Shown: positions 46,773 through 56,098, numbered from the stretch's first letter. The stretch is 64,000 bases of DNA from Streptomyces sp. NRRL S-646 (GCF_000720765.1 NZ_JODC01000003.1:682001-746000), one strand, 5' to 3'. Translations and numbers: made by a program. The notes: generated by a model not told the origin, from the sequence alone.

Positions 46773-48164
46773 CTAGGACAGTTCCCGGCCGAACGCCGCC
46801 TTCGCGTACGGCGCCCCGACCGTCCGCCCGCCGAAGGTGAACGCGGCGTCCGTCACGATGCCCGTGGGACGCCCCCGCAGGGACCAGACCGCGCCGTCGC
46901 CGGCGTTCTCGTGGGGCGCCGCCGCCGCGAGGTCCGCGTAGCCGTTGCCGTTGATGTCGAGGAGGCTGACCGCGCCGCCGAAGTTGTCGCTCGTCTCGAC
47001 GGCTCCGGGGACGCCCTTGGTGTTCTGGGTGAAGCCCTGGGCGCCCTTGCCGGTCATACCGCTCCGGCTGCCGTACAGGACGTCGACCATGCCGGCCCCG
47101 TCGTCGTAGCCGAGTTCCTCGCCGGGCGCGCCCACGGCCACGTCGTCGTAGCCGTCGCCGTTGATGTCACCGACCGCCACCGCGGCGCCGAACTGGTCCA
47201 CGGTCTCCTTGCCGCCGGGGACGCCGTCGGTGTTCTGGCTGTACGTCTTCCAGGTGGACCGGGGCTTCAGACCGGAGGCCGAGCCGAGGGCCACGGTGAC
47301 CGTGGAGTAGTTCTCGGCACCCCGGACGACGTCGCCGTAGCCGTCGTGATTGATGTCGCCGAAGGCCACCCCGCCGTCGCCCTCGGGGGCCTTCGCGGAG
47401 GTGAAGGCGTCTCCGGAGGCGGCGGCCAGGTAGAACCGAGAGGTGGAGGCGCCCTCGCCGATGTAGTCGGTCAGCGCGAGGTCGTCGCGTCCGTCGCCGT
47501 TGACGTCGCCGGCGGCGGCGTCCAGGACGTCGTCGTACTGGAGGTCGGTCGCGCCGAAGGCCCTGGTGGCGGTCGGCTTGCCGGTGCGGGAGATCGGGCC
47601 GGTCCAGACGGTGGCCGTGGTGCCGTAGGGGTCGTCGTGCCCGGAGCGGCCCCCGCGGAACAGGACCAGGTCCTGCTTGCCGTCACCGTCGAAGTCGCCG
47701 GCCTGGGTGACCGCGGCGGGCACGGACACCCCGCCGGACAGGCCGCTCTTGCCGCCCCAGACGACAACCGCGTCGCGTACCGGGGAGGCCTCCCCGACGA
47801 TCAGGTCGGTGCGCCCGTCGCCGTCCAGGTCGCCCTTGGACAGCTGGATGCCGAAGTTGTCGCCCGCCTGGGGGCTGCCCGGAATGCCGCTGGTGGCACG
47901 GCTGATGACCGTGCGCCGGTCCTTGGTCAGGCCGTGCGGGCCGCCGTACATGACGACGACGTGGCCCGCCCCCTTCTGGCCGCCGACCGTGGCGGCCGGG
48001 GCGCCGATGGCGAGGTCCTTGTAGCCGTCGCCGTTGAAGTCGTCCCGGACGGTCTTCGGGGCGGCGGCCGCGGCACTGCCCGCCAGCGCGGGGACACCGC
48101 CGAGTGCCAGCACACCGGCGATCATCGGCACGGACCAAGCTTTGTGCGAACGCAAGATGGACAT
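46773..48164 (-). CDS. Secreted FG-GAP/integrin-alpha-type beta-propeller protein
   Basis: 463 residues with a signal peptide (SVPMIAGVLALGGVPALAGS, cleavage near 35). At least six repeats bear the FG-GAP calcium loop DxDxDG: DFNGDGYKD, DLDGDGRTD, DFDGDGKQD, DVNGDGRDD, DINHDGYGD, DINGDGYDD and DINGNGYAD, about 55-60 residues apart, giving a seven-bladed propeller. Several blades carry IGAP or VGAP in the expected place. Such proteins bind surfaces or partners outside the cell; the ligand is unknown. It is a single-gene unit followed by 130 bases before the next gene. Confidence 0.9.
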   Translation of the reverse strand: MSILRSHKAWSVPMIAGVLALGGVPALAGSAAAAAPKTVRDDFNGDGYKDLAIGAPAATVGGQKGAGHVVVMYGGPHGLTKDRRTVISRATSGIPGSPQAGDNFGIQLSKGDLDGDGRTDLIVGEASPVRDAVVVWGGKSGLSGGVSVPAAVTQAGDFDGDGKQDLVLFRGGRSGHDDPYGTTATVWTGPISRTGKPTATRAFGATDLQYDDVLDAAAGDVNGDGRDDLALTDYIGEGASTSRFYLAAASGDAFTSAKAPEGDGGVAFGDINHDGYGDVVRGAENYSTVTVALGSASGLKPRSTWKTYSQNTDGVPGGKETVDQFGAAVAVGDINGDGYDDVAVGAPGEELGYDDGAGMVDVLYGSRSGMTGKGAQGFTQNTKGVPGAVETSDNFGGAVSLLDINGNGYADLAAAAPHENAGDGAVWSLRGRPTGIVTDAAFTFGGRTVGAPYAKAAFGRELS

Positions 48165-48247
48165 CTGGAATCCCCCTGGTTACGGCAGTGCGGTCACCGC
48201 AAGAGACCCCCTGGGGCGCCCGATGGTTGTAGCCCCCCGGCTCGCTT

Positions 48248-49291
48248 TCAGCGCAGGGATTCCCACAGCTCGCTCGCCGCCGGTTCCTTCGCCACCACCC
48301 GGTTGGGGTCCGAGGGCGCGGTCACCACCGGCATCATCACCGTCTTCACCCGGTCCGTGGACAGGCCCTTAAGGCTCTCGCCGAGGCCGACCAGCTCGCT
48401 CAGCGAGTCCAGGCCGGTGTCGGTGGTCAGGCTGCTGGTCACCGCCTCGGCCACCGTGTACAGCTTGGCGGGGTCGGTGAACAGGTTCGTCGAGGAGATC
48501 TGTTCCAGCAGAGCCTTCACCAGCTTCTGCTGCAGGCCTATACGGCCGAGGTCGCTGCCGTCGCCTATGCCGTGCCGGGTGCGGGCGAGGGCCAGTGCCT
48601 GCTTGCCGTCCAGGGTGTGGGTGCCCGCCTTCAGGTGGAGGTGGCTGTCGTCGTCGTCGATGTCCTGGTCGGTCGTCACGGTGACACCGCCCAGCGCGTT
48701 CACCAGCTTCGCGAAGCCCGAGAAGTCGATCTCCAGGTAGTGGTCCATGCGGACGTTCGTGATCGACTCGACGGTCTTCACCGCGCACACCGCGCCGCCC
48801 ACCGATTACGCGCTGTTGAACATCGCCCGGTACGCCACCGCCGTCGAACCGCCGGACTTCAGCGGGCAGGACGGACGCGTGACGAGCGTGTCGCGCGGGA
48901 TGCTCACAACGGTCGCCTTCTTCCGGCCCGCGTCGATGTGCACGACCATCGCCGTGTCGGAGCGGGCGCCGGAACTGCTGCCCCCGCCGAGCGCCTTGTT
49001 CTCCTTGCCGCTGCGCGAGTCCGAGCCCAGCACCAGGATGTTCAGGGAGCCGGTGGGTAGCGGGGAGGCGGACGCGGAGGGCGTGATCAGCGCCTTCGCC
49101 GGACGGTCGTCGCCGAGCGCCTGGTTGATGTCGACGCTCTTGATGTTGCTGTCGAGATGCCAGTACGCCCAGCCCGCCGCACCCGCGCCCAGCACCAGCA
49201 GGCCCGCCATGGCGAGGCCGGCGATCTTCAGTGCTTTCGACCGCCGGCCCCTGGGCCCGCCCACGTCTCCGCTGCCATCGTGTCCCGTCAC
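48248..49291 (-). pseudogene. LytR-CpsA-Psr (LCP) family protein, interrupted by a nonsense codon
   Basis: Two open frames lie in the same frame and join into one LCP protein: 48806-49291 gives an N-terminal cytoplasmic tail, a transmembrane helix (IAGLAMAGLLVLGAGAAGWA) and the first half (LNILVLGSDSRSG, DTAMVVHIDAGRKKATVVSI, PRDTLV); 48248-48802 gives the rest (MDHYLEIDFSGFAKLVNALG, LARTRHGIGDGSDLGR, QQKLVKALL). They are separated by only TAA TCG before a GTG. The join AMFNSA-stop-SVGGAVC is where the family has Tyr, so TAC to TAA explains it. The core catalytic Arg and Asp residues are split across the two parts. Intact LCP proteins attach glycopolymers to peptidoglycan. Restart at the GTG (48802) or read-through is possible; a sequencing error is not excluded. 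Confidence 0.75.
48806..48808 (-). other. In-frame TAA codon interrupting the LCP gene
   Basis: Minus-strand TAA at 48808-48806 follows ATGTTCAACAGCGCG and precedes TCGGTGGGC. Downstream coding continues in the same frame without gaps. Confidence 0.85.
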
Positions 49292-49365
49292 GGACAGGAA
49301 CGTAAGTCCGAATTATTAGGGGATTGTTAGTGACGACGGCGTGAAACGGTTTTCTTCGGAAATTC

Positions 49366-50724
49366 TCACGCTCTGCCCAGCGTCACCGTCGGCACCGGAT
49401 TGCTGCCGCTCCAGGACGCGTTGAAGCCGAAGCTCACCGAACTGCCGTCCGGCACCGGGCCGTTGTAGGAGGCGTTCGTGCACGCCACCGCCGTACCCGA
49501 CTGACTGCAGGTGGCGTTCCAGGCCTGCGTGATCTGCTGGCCCGCGCCGAACGTCCAGTTCGCCTTCCAGGACGACAGCGAGGCGCCCGAGCAGGCGATC
49601 GTCACCTGGCCGGTGAACCCGGTGTTCCACTGGCTGGTCACGCTGTACGTCGCCGTGCAGGCACCCGTGGGCGGCGTGGTCGTCGTACCGCCGAGGGCCT
49701 CCGCGATCGCGTGGTACGCCGGTTTCGGCGCGTAGTTCTCGTCGTACGGCGTCGCCGCCCCGTAGCCGGGGAAGGTGCCCGGCACCCAGGAGTCGGAGTC
49801 GGTGAAGCCCCAGACGGTGACGCCCGCGCAGCGGGTGACCGCCACGCAGGCGTTCAGCACCGACTTGTAGTCGGCGGCCTGCTGGGCGAGCTTCGTGCTG
49901 TCGGCCGGGAGCGCCATGCGCACGTCCAGCTCGGTGATCGACACGTCGACGCCGAGGTCGGCGAAGCGCTGGATGTTCTGCTGCAGGGACGAGGGCACCT
50001 GACCGAGGATCAGGTGCGCCTGCAGGCCGACGCCGTCGACCGGGACGCCGCGGCTCCTGAGGTCCTTCACCAGGTTGTACAGGGCGGTCGACTTCGCGTT
50101 GACGCCCTCGACGTTGTAGTCGTTGATGTACAGCTTGGCGGCCGGGTCGGCGGCGTGCGCCCAGGTCAGGGCGTTCGCGATGTAGTCGGCGCCGAGGCCG
50201 TTGTACCAGAGGTCGGGGCGGTAGGTGCCGTCCTCGTTGAAGGGTTCGTTGACCACGTCCCAGGCGGCGATCTTCCCCTTGTAGCGGCCGACCTCGGTGG
50301 AGATGTGGTTCTGGAGGAGGCTGCTGAGCTGGGCCGAGGTCCAGCTGCCGTTGGTGAGCCAGCTGGGGTTCTGGTTGTGCCAGACCAGGGTGTGGCCGCG
50401 CACCTGCTGGTTGTGGGCCTGCGCGAAGGCGACGATCTGGTCGGCCTCCGCCCAGTCGAAGCCGCCCCGGGTCGGCTCGACCGAGCCCCACTTCATGGCG
50501 TTGCCGGGGGTCAGCGAGTTGAACTGTGCCCCTGCGAGGTCGCCGTACGTCCCGGTGAGCTTGGAGCCGGTCACCGCCGTGCCGATGACCTTGCCCTTGG
50601 CGGCGGCGAGGTCGCGCAGCGGGGTGTCGGCGGCGTGCGCCACGGGCGCCGTGAACAGCAGCGCGGCGCCGGTGACGAGTGCCGCCAGGGATGAGCCCGT
50701 TCTCAGGGATCTCCGTGGTCTCAT
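49366..50724 (-). CDS. Endo-1,4-beta-xylanase, GH10 with C-terminal CBM2
   Basis: 452 residues from the ATG at 50724. A signal peptide (LAALVTGAALLFTAPVAHAA) is followed by a GH10 barrel of about 300 residues: GHTLVWHNQNPSWL, the acid/base Glu in AAWDVVNEPFNED, the nucleophile Glu in DVSITELDVR, and VTVWGFTDSDSW near the end. A TTTTPPTG linker joins a CBM2 cellulose-binding module of about 100 residues (CTATYSVTSQWNTGFTGQVT; Trp residues in SSWKANWTF; N-terminal and internal Cys pair). Secreted enzyme for plant-wall xylan. A CCGAAA-G-TTTCGG palindrome lies 12 bases upstream of the start. Adjacent to a LacI regulator and a GH3 glycosidase. Confidence 0.94.
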   Translation of the reverse strand: MRPRRSLRTGSSLAALVTGAALLFTAPVAHAADTPLRDLAAAKGKVIGTAVTGSKLTGTYGDLAGAQFNSLTPGNAMKWGSVEPTRGGFDWAEADQIVAFAQAHNQQVRGHTLVWHNQNPSWLTNGSWTSAQLSSLLQNHISTEVGRYKGKIAAWDVVNEPFNEDGTYRPDLWYNGLGADYIANALTWAHAADPAAKLYINDYNVEGVNAKSTALYNLVKDLRSRGVPVDGVGLQAHLILGQVPSSLQQNIQRFADLGVDVSITELDVRMALPADSTKLAQQAADYKSVLNACVAVTRCAGVTVWGFTDSDSWVPGTFPGYGAATPYDENYAPKPAYHAIAEALGGTTTTPPTGACTATYSVTSQWNTGFTGQVTIACSGASLSSWKANWTFGAGQQITQAWNATCSQSGTAVACTNASYNGPVPDGSSVSFGFNASWSGSNPVPTVTLGRA

Positions 50725-50735
50725 TGCGGGCGCCT

Positions 50736-50748
50736 CCGAAAGTTTCGG
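50736..50748. promoter_or_regulatory. Palindromic operator upstream of the xylanase
   Basis: CCGAAA-G-TTTCGG, a perfect palindrome 12 bases from the xylanase start codon. The core CGAAA/TTTCG resembles the element reported upstream of Streptomyces xylanase genes and matches the site at 51977-51989. Confidence 0.65.
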
Positions 50749-50835
50749 CCGTGCAACCGATTGACTTCGGAGGAGTGTGGAGGCGGCCGTACCACCCGTC
50801 AATACGTCAACTTCCGGCCACCCAGGACACGTACG

Positions 50836-51897
50836 TCACGCCGGTGGCGGTGCCGTGCTGCTGCGCACCACCAGGCTGGTCGCCAGTTCCACCCGGGTCG
50901 CCACCGGCGCCTGGTCCTCCCGCCCCAGGTCGAGGACGAGCTTGGCCGCCGCCTCCGCCATCTCCGTCAGCGGCTGCCGTACGGAGGTCAGCGGCGGCCC
51001 CACCCAGCGTGCGACGGGCAGATCGTCGAAGCCGACCACGCTCAGGTCCTCGGGGATGCGCAGACCCAGTTCGCGCGCGGCCTCGTACAGGCCGAGCGCC
51101 TGGAGGTCGTTGAGGGCGAACACGGCGGTGGGCCGGTCCGGGCGGCGCAGCAGCTCCAGGCCCTGCCGGTAGCCGGCCTCGTGGTGGAAGTCGCCGGTCG
51201 CGATCAGCGCCGGGTCGACCGGGAGGCCCGCGGTCTCCAGCGCGGCCCGGTAGCCGTCGACGCGGGCGCGGCTGCACATCATGCGGGAGGGTCCCGTTAT
51301 GGCGCCGATGCGCGTGTGGCCGAGTTCGATCAGATGCCGGGTGGCGGCGAGACCGCCCTGCCAGTTGGTCGCGCCGATCGACGGGACGTCGACGCCGGGG
51401 TCGCCGGCCGGGTCCATCACCACGAACGGGATGGAGCGGCTGGTCAGCAGCGCCCGCTGGGACTCGTCGAGCCCGGACAGCACCAGGATCACGCCGTGCG
51501 GGCGGCGGGCGGCGACCTGGTCCGCCCAGGTCCGCCCGGGCGTCAGCCGCCCCGCGCTCTCGCTCAGCACCACGCTGAGGCCTGCGTCCCTGGCTACGTT
51601 CTCCACGCCCCGGATGACCTCCATCGCCCAGGCGCTCTCCAGCTCGTGGAAGACCAGGTCGATCAGGGGCGAGCGGCTCGCCTCGGCTCGTCGGCGCCGG
51701 TAGCCGTAGGCGCGCAGCAGTTCCTCGACGCGGCTGCGGGTGGCCGGGGCCACGTCCGCGCGACCGTTGAGGACCTTCGAAACAGTCGGCGCGGACACGC
51801 CGGCCTCGCGGGCGATCTCGGCGAGCGTCGCGGTCTGTGCCGACCGGCCTGCCGCCGGGGCTGTCGTCCGCGTTTCAACGGGCTCCGGGGGTGTCAT
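50836..51897 (-). CDS. LacI-family regulator of the xylan locus
   Basis: 353 residues from the ATG at 51897. The helix-turn-helix is TLAEIAREAGVSAPTVSKVL (about 23-42), followed by the hinge ATRSRVEELLRAYGY. The sensor domain shows LIDLVFHELESAWAMEVIRG, GVDVPSIGATNWQGGLAATR and VVGFDDLPVARWVGPPLTSV. Located between the xylanase (same strand, downstream) and the GH3 enzyme (divergent), it should bind the palindromes at 50736-50748 and 51977-51989 and respond to xylobiose or a related sugar; that ligand is inference from the neighbours. Confidence 0.9.
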   Translation of the reverse strand: MTPPEPVETRTTAPAAGRSAQTATLAEIAREAGVSAPTVSKVLNGRADVAPATRSRVEELLRAYGYRRRRAEASRSPLIDLVFHELESAWAMEVIRGVENVARDAGLSVVLSESAGRLTPGRTWADQVAARRPHGVILVLSGLDESQRALLTSRSIPFVVMDPAGDPGVDVPSIGATNWQGGLAATRHLIELGHTRIGAITGPSRMMCSRARVDGYRAALETAGLPVDPALIATGDFHHEAGYRQGLELLRRPDRPTAVFALNDLQALGLYEAARELGLRIPEDLSVVGFDDLPVARWVGPPLTSVRQPLTEMAEAAAKLVLDLGREDQAPVATRVELATSLVVRSSTAPPPA

Positions 51898-51976
51898 GGC
51901 GGCGATCGTATCCCTGCACGACCTCTTGACGAAGCCTCCGGACCCGCCTAGGTTCCCGGAACATTCGACATACATA

Positions 51977-51989
51977 ACGAAACATTCGT
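51977..51989. promoter_or_regulatory. Palindromic operator between lacI-type gene and GH3 gene
   Basis: ACGAA-ACA-TTCGT, similar to the xylanase operator with core CGAAA. A related half AACATTCGA lies a few bases to the left. It sits in the shared divergent promoter region. Confidence 0.6.
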
Positions 51990-52049
51990 CGCCAGAGTTT
52001 GCCAGCGTTCGTGAGAGGGCCTCACCCACTCGACCAGAGCAGGAGTTTC

Positions 52050-54353
52050 ATGACCACCGCCCCATGGCGTGACCCCGCCCTGCCCGCCGCCGTCCGCGTC
52101 GACGACCTCCTCTCCCGGATGACCCTCGAGGAGAAGACCGCCCAGCTGTACGGCGTGTGGGTGGGTGCCGCCACGGACGGCGACGGAGTCGCACCCCTGC
52201 AGAGCGAGATGACCGCCGACTACGACTGGGACGAGCTGATCACCCACGGCCTGGGCCAGCTCACCCGCTCCTACGGCACCGCCCCCGTGGACCCGGCGCT
52301 GGGCGCGCAGGCACTGGCCCGCGCCCAGCGCCGTATCGCCGAGGCGGGCCGGTTCGGTATCCCGGCCGTCGCCCACGAGGAGTGCCTGGCCGGGTTCACC
52401 GCCTGGGGCGCCACCGCCTACCCCGTCCCGCTGGCCTGGGGCGCGAGCTTCGATCCGCCGCTGGTCGAGGAGATGGCCCGCGCCATCGGCGGCGACCTGC
52501 GCACGGCAGGCGTGCACCAGGGCCTCGCCCCGGTCCTGGACGTCGTACGGGACCCGCGCTGGGGCCGGGTCGAGGAGACGATCGGTGAGGACCCGTACCT
52601 GGTGGGCACCATCGGGGCGGCCTATGTGCGCGGACTGGAGTCCGCCGGGATCGTCGCCACGCTCAAGCACTTCGCCGGATACGCGTCCTCGGCGGGCGCC
52701 CGCAATCTCGCGCCCGTCCGGGCCGGTGTCCGCGAGTTCGCGGACGTCACCCTGCCGCCGTTCGAGCTGGCGCTGCGTGAGGGCGGCGCCCGCTCGGTCA
52801 TGGCGGCGTACACCGACACGGACGGCATCCCGGCCTCCGCGGACCCGTCCCTGCTGACCGAACTCCTGCGGGAGGAGTGGGGGTTCACCGGCACGGTGGT
52901 CGCGGACTACTTCGGCATCGGCTTCCTCGAAACCCTGCACCGGGTGGCGGGCTCCCCCGCCGAGGCGGCGCACGCGGCGCTGGCGGCCGGCATCGATGTC
53001 GAGCTGCCGACGCTCAAGTGCTACGGAAAGCCCCTGCTGGAGGCGGTGCGGGCGGGCGCGGTACCGGAGTCACTGGTCGACCGTGCGGCCCGCCGGGTGC
53101 TGCTGCAGAAGTGCGAGCTGGGCCTCCTGGACGAGGACTGGGACCCCGAGCCCGCCACCGTGATCGACCTGGACTCGGCCGCGAACCGGGCCCTGGCCCG
53201 CCGGCTGGCCGAGGAGTCGGTGGTGCTCCTGGACAACCCGGACGGGGCCCTCCCCCTCCCGCCCGACACCCGCATCGCGGTGGTCGGCCCGCGGGCGGCC
53301 GACGCGCTGGCGATGCTCGGCTGCTACTCGTTCCCGTCCCATGTGCTGGCGCACCACCCCGACGTTCCCATGGGCGTGGAGATCCCGACCGTCCTGGAGG
53401 CCCTGCGCACCGAACTCCCGGACGCCAAGGTGACGTTCGCTCAGGGCTGCGACACCTCGGACCCGGACCCGTCGGGGATCGAGGAGGCGGTGGCGCGGGC
53501 CGCGGAGGCGGACGTGTGCGTGGCGGTCCTCGGCGACCGGGCGGGCCTGTTCGGGCGGGGCACCTCGGGCGAGGGCTGCGATGTGACGGACCTCCGGCTC
53601 CCCGGTGTACAGGGCGACCTGCTGGACGCCCTGGTCGCCACCGGGGTCCCCGTGGTGCTTGTCCTGCTCACCGGTCGTCCGTACGCGCTGGGCCGGTGGC
53701 ACGGACGGCTGGCCGCGGTGGTGCAGGCGTTCTTCCCCGGGGAGGAGGGCGGCCCGGCGGTGGCAGGCGTGCTGTCGGGCCGCGTCAACCCCTCGGGCCG
53801 CCTCCCGGTGAGCGTCCCGCGGGTCCCCGGCGGCCAGCCGTGGACGTACCTCCAGCCCCCGCTGGGTCTCGCGGGCGAGGTCAGCAATCTCGACCCGACC
53901 CCGCTGTACGCCTTCGGCCACGGCCACTCGTACACGACGTTCACGTGGGAGTCCGAGTCCGCCGGGGCGGAGATCGGCACGGACGGCTCGTACGACGTGG
54001 CGGTCACCGTCCGCAACACGGGCGGGCGCGCGGGCGCGGAGGTCGTGCAGCTCTATCTGCACGACCCGGTGGCCTCGGTGACCCGCCCGGACGTCCGCCT
54101 GATCGGCTACCGGCGGCTGGAGCTGGACCCGGGCGAGGCGGCCAGGGTCACCTTCCGCTTCCATGCCGACCTGTCGGCCTTCACGGACCGCTCGGGTGCG
54201 AGGGTGGTCGAACCGGGCGCGCTGGAACTACGGTTGGGAGCGTCGAGCGCTGAAGTGCGGCACACGGCGCGGCTCCGGCTCACGGGACCCGTGAGGGTGC
54301 TCGGGGCCGATCGGCGCTTGTTGTGCGAGACGGAGGTGTCGGGGGCGGACTGA
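52050..54353 (+). CDS. GH3-family beta-xylosidase/beta-glucosidase
   Basis: 767 residues with no signal peptide, so intracellular. N-terminal barrel: DDLLSRMTLEEKTAQLYGVW, the substrate/binding region KHFAGYASSAGARN, and the nucleophile Asp in GTVVADYFGIGFL. Second domain: VVLLDNPDGALPLPP, RIAVVGPRAADALA and VLLTGRPYALGRWHGRLAAV. The final domain is a fibronectin-III-like fold (VTVRNTGGRAGAEVVQLYLH). The DYFGI version and the nearby GH10 xylanase argue for xylo-oligosaccharide cleavage, but beta-glucosidase activity is possible. Ribosome site AGGAG upstream of the ATG. Divergent from the LacI gene with a palindromic operator between. No sugar ABC transporter is visible in this window. Confidence 0.92.
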   Translation: MTTAPWRDPALPAAVRVDDLLSRMTLEEKTAQLYGVWVGAATDGDGVAPLQSEMTADYDWDELITHGLGQLTRSYGTAPVDPALGAQALARAQRRIAEAGRFGIPAVAHEECLAGFTAWGATAYPVPLAWGASFDPPLVEEMARAIGGDLRTAGVHQGLAPVLDVVRDPRWGRVEETIGEDPYLVGTIGAAYVRGLESAGIVATLKHFAGYASSAGARNLAPVRAGVREFADVTLPPFELALREGGARSVMAAYTDTDGIPASADPSLLTELLREEWGFTGTVVADYFGIGFLETLHRVAGSPAEAAHAALAAGIDVELPTLKCYGKPLLEAVRAGAVPESLVDRAARRVLLQKCELGLLDEDWDPEPATVIDLDSAANRALARRLAEESVVLLDNPDGALPLPPDTRIAVVGPRAADALAMLGCYSFPSHVLAHHPDVPMGVEIPTVLEALRTELPDAKVTFAQGCDTSDPDPSGIEEAVARAAEADVCVAVLGDRAGLFGRGTSGEGCDVTDLRLPGVQGDLLDALVATGVPVVLVLLTGRPYALGRWHGRLAAVVQAFFPGEEGGPAVAGVLSGRVNPSGRLPVSVPRVPGGQPWTYLQPPLGLAGEVSNLDPTPLYAFGHGHSYTTFTWESESAGAEIGTDGSYDVAVTVRNTGGRAGAEVVQLYLHDPVASVTRPDVRLIGYRRLELDPGEAARVTFRFHADLSAFTDRSGARVVEPGALELRLGASSAEVRHTARLRLTGPVRVLGADRRLLCETEVSGAD

Positions 54354-54379
54354 CCCCGGGCCTCGGACTCGGGGGACCG

Positions 54380-54598
54380 ATGATCCGGTACGTGCATCAC
54401 GAGTTGTGGGCGTCGGCGATGATCCTCACCGGCGTCGCCGTCGGCTGGGCGGCGGCGGTCGGCACGGGCCAGAGCCCGCCGGTGCACAGCGGAGCCCTCG
54501 ACGTGCTGGTGACCTTCGCGCTCGGCTTCCTCGTGCTGTCGACGGTACTGCGGGCGTCCCGGCCGAGCGAAGCGAGATGGGGGTCCCCCCGGACGTAG
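54380..54598 (+). CDS. Small two-helix membrane protein, 3' end formed by a repeat
   Basis: 72 residues from the ATG at 54380: helices ASAMILTGVAVGWAAAVGTG (about 11-30) and DVLVTFALGFLVLSTVL (about 41-57). The last 14 residues (ASRPSEARWGSPRT) are encoded by a typical Streptomyces intergenic repeat, so the original C-terminus may have been lost. The DNA from 54610 to 54745 has coding-like bias in another frame (REFETAALLPDSDGRRLG), perhaps the displaced remainder. Function unknown. Confidence 0.5.
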   Translation: MIRYVHHELWASAMILTGVAVGWAAAVGTGQSPPVHSGALDVLVTFALGFLVLSTVLRASRPSEARWGSPRT

Positions 54599-54612
54599 TC
54601 CGGGGGAGGGTC
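54566..54612. repeat. Dispersed Streptomyces intergenic repeat, family C
   Basis: GAGCGAAGCGAGATGGGGGT then CCCCCCGGACGTAGTCCGGG and GGAGGG, a GC-rich hairpin unit of a kind common between Streptomyces genes. It interrupts or ends the small membrane protein frame. Confidence 0.6.
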
Positions 54613-54746
54613 GGCCAGGTGCGGGAGTTCGAGACGGCGGCACTGCTGCCGGACTCCGACGGGCGCCGGCTGGGAGCGGATGAACGGCCGGCACCTGTGG
54701 CTGGCCACCGACCCGGACGAGCCGTCGGCGCTCCGCTGCACCACCG

Positions 54747-55004
54747 TCAGTCCGACCCCAGGGACTCGAACCGCCACCGGTGCACCGCCCGCATGACCAA
54801 CTCGGCGTCCGGCTCGGGAAGTTCGGGCAGTTCGGCGTCGTGGGCCGCGTCCCACCAGGTGATGACGAGGACGCGGTCCTGTGCGGCCCGGAAGGTCTCC
54901 CGGCGCAGCGGTCGCGCCGGGAGTTCCTGCGCCCGCGCCCAGGCGAGCAGTTCCTCGCCCCGCCCCTCGGCCGCCCGCGCCTCCCACATCAACGCGACCG
55001 TCAC
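54747..55004 (-). CDS. Small protein of ABM-like (dimeric alpha/beta-barrel) character
   Basis: 85 residues from GTG at 55004, whose GTGA overlaps the tsaD stop by 4 bases, so it is translated with tsa[21 protein letters not shown] (start), then [12 protein letters not shown], resemble the strand-helix pattern of antibiotic-biosynthesis-monooxygenase-fold proteins; no catalytic residue set is certain. It is the last gene of the tsaB-rimI-tsaD series. Confidence 0.7.
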   Translation of the reverse strand: MTVALMWEARAAEGRGEELLAWARAQELPARPLRRETFRAAQDRVLVITWWDAAHDAELPELPEPDAELVMRAVHRWRFESLGSD

Positions 55005-56098
55005 GAGTACAGGTTCTCCTTGCTGACCTCGTGCACGTGATCGTGCTCGTGCTCGTGCCCGGGCACATGCGCCTCCGTCACCGGCAGCGACGAGTCGGCG
55101 GACAGGTCCCAGCTCGACGCCGCCCGGTTGCGGGCCACCAGTTCCGCACCGAGCGCCGCCACCATCGCCCCGTTGTCGGTGCACAACTTCGGCCGCGGCA
55201 CCCGCAGTTCGATACCGGCCGCCTCGCAGCGGTGCCGGGCCAGCTCGCGCAGCCGGGAGTTGGCGGCCACACCGCCGCCGATCATCAGATGCTCCACGCC
55301 CTCGTCCTTGCAGGCCCGTACGGCCTTGCGGGTCAGCACGTCGACGACCGCCTCCTGGAAGGAGGCCGCCACGTCCCGCACCGGCACCTCCTCGCCCGCC
55401 GCCCGCTTGGCCTCGATCCAGCGGGCCACGGCCGTCTTCAGCCCGGAGAAGGAGAAGTCGTACGCCGGGTCGCGCGGACCGGTCAGCCCGCGCGGGAACG
55501 GGATCGCCGACGGGTCGCCCTCGCGCGCGTACCGGTCGATGACCGGGCCGCCGGGGAAGCCGAGGTTCAGCACCCGCGCGATCTTGTCGAAGGCCTCGCC
55601 GGCCGCGTCGTCGATGGTCGCGCCCAGAGGACGTACGTCCGAGGTGATGTCCGTCGACAGCAGCAGCGAACTGTGCCCGCCGGACACCAGGAGCGCCATC
55701 GTCGGCTCGGGCAGTGCGCCGTGCTCCAGCTGGTCCACGCAGATGTGGGAGGCGAGGTGGTTGACGCCGTAGAGCGGCTTGCCCAGCGCGTACGCATACG
55801 CCTTCGCCGCCGACACCCCGACCAGCAGCGCACCGGCAAGACCCGGGCCGGCGGTGACCGCGATGCCGTCCAGGTCCCTCGCGCTCACCCCCGCCTCCTT
55901 CAGCGCGCGGTCGATGGTCGGCACCATCGCCTCCAGGTGGGCGCGCGAGGCGACCTCGGGGACGACGCCGCCGAAGCGGGCGTGCTCGTCGACACTGGAC
56001 GCGACGGCGTCGGCCAGCAGGGTGGTGCCGCGGACGATGCCGACGCCGGTCTCGTCGCAGGAGGTCTCAATCCCCAGGACCAGGGGTTCGTCAGCCAT
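55001..56098 (-). CDS. tsaD: tRNA N6-threonylcarbamoyladenosine transferase TsaD
   Basis: 365 residues. Transfers the threonylcarbamoyl group to A37 of ANN-decoding tRNAs, in complex with TsaB and TsaE, both encoded nearby. Motifs: [16 protein letters not shown] at the start, the metal site NHLASHI (HxxxH), [29 protein letters not shown] and [11 protein letters not shown]. The tail contains [14 protein letters not shown], an unusual His/Glu-rich extension that might bind metal. The ATG at 56098 overlaps the rimI stop by 8 bases. Confidence 0.96.
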   Translation of the reverse strand: MADEPLVLGIETSCDETGVGIVRGTTLLADAVASSVDEHARFGGVVPEVASRAHLEAMVPTIDRALKEAGVSARDLDGIAVTAGPGLAGALLVGVSAAKAYAYALGKPLYGVNHLASHICVDQLEHGALPEPTMALLVSGGHSSLLLSTDITSDVRPLGATIDDAAGEAFDKIARVLNLGFPGGPVIDRYAREGDPSAIPFPRGLTGPRDPAYDFSFSGLKTAVARWIEAKRAAGEEVPVRDVAASFQEAVVDVLTRKAVRACKDEGVEHLMIGGGVAANSRLRELARHRCEAAGIELRVPRPKLCTDNGAMVAALGAELVARNRAASSWDLSADSSLPVTEAHVPGHEHEHDHVHEVSKENLYS

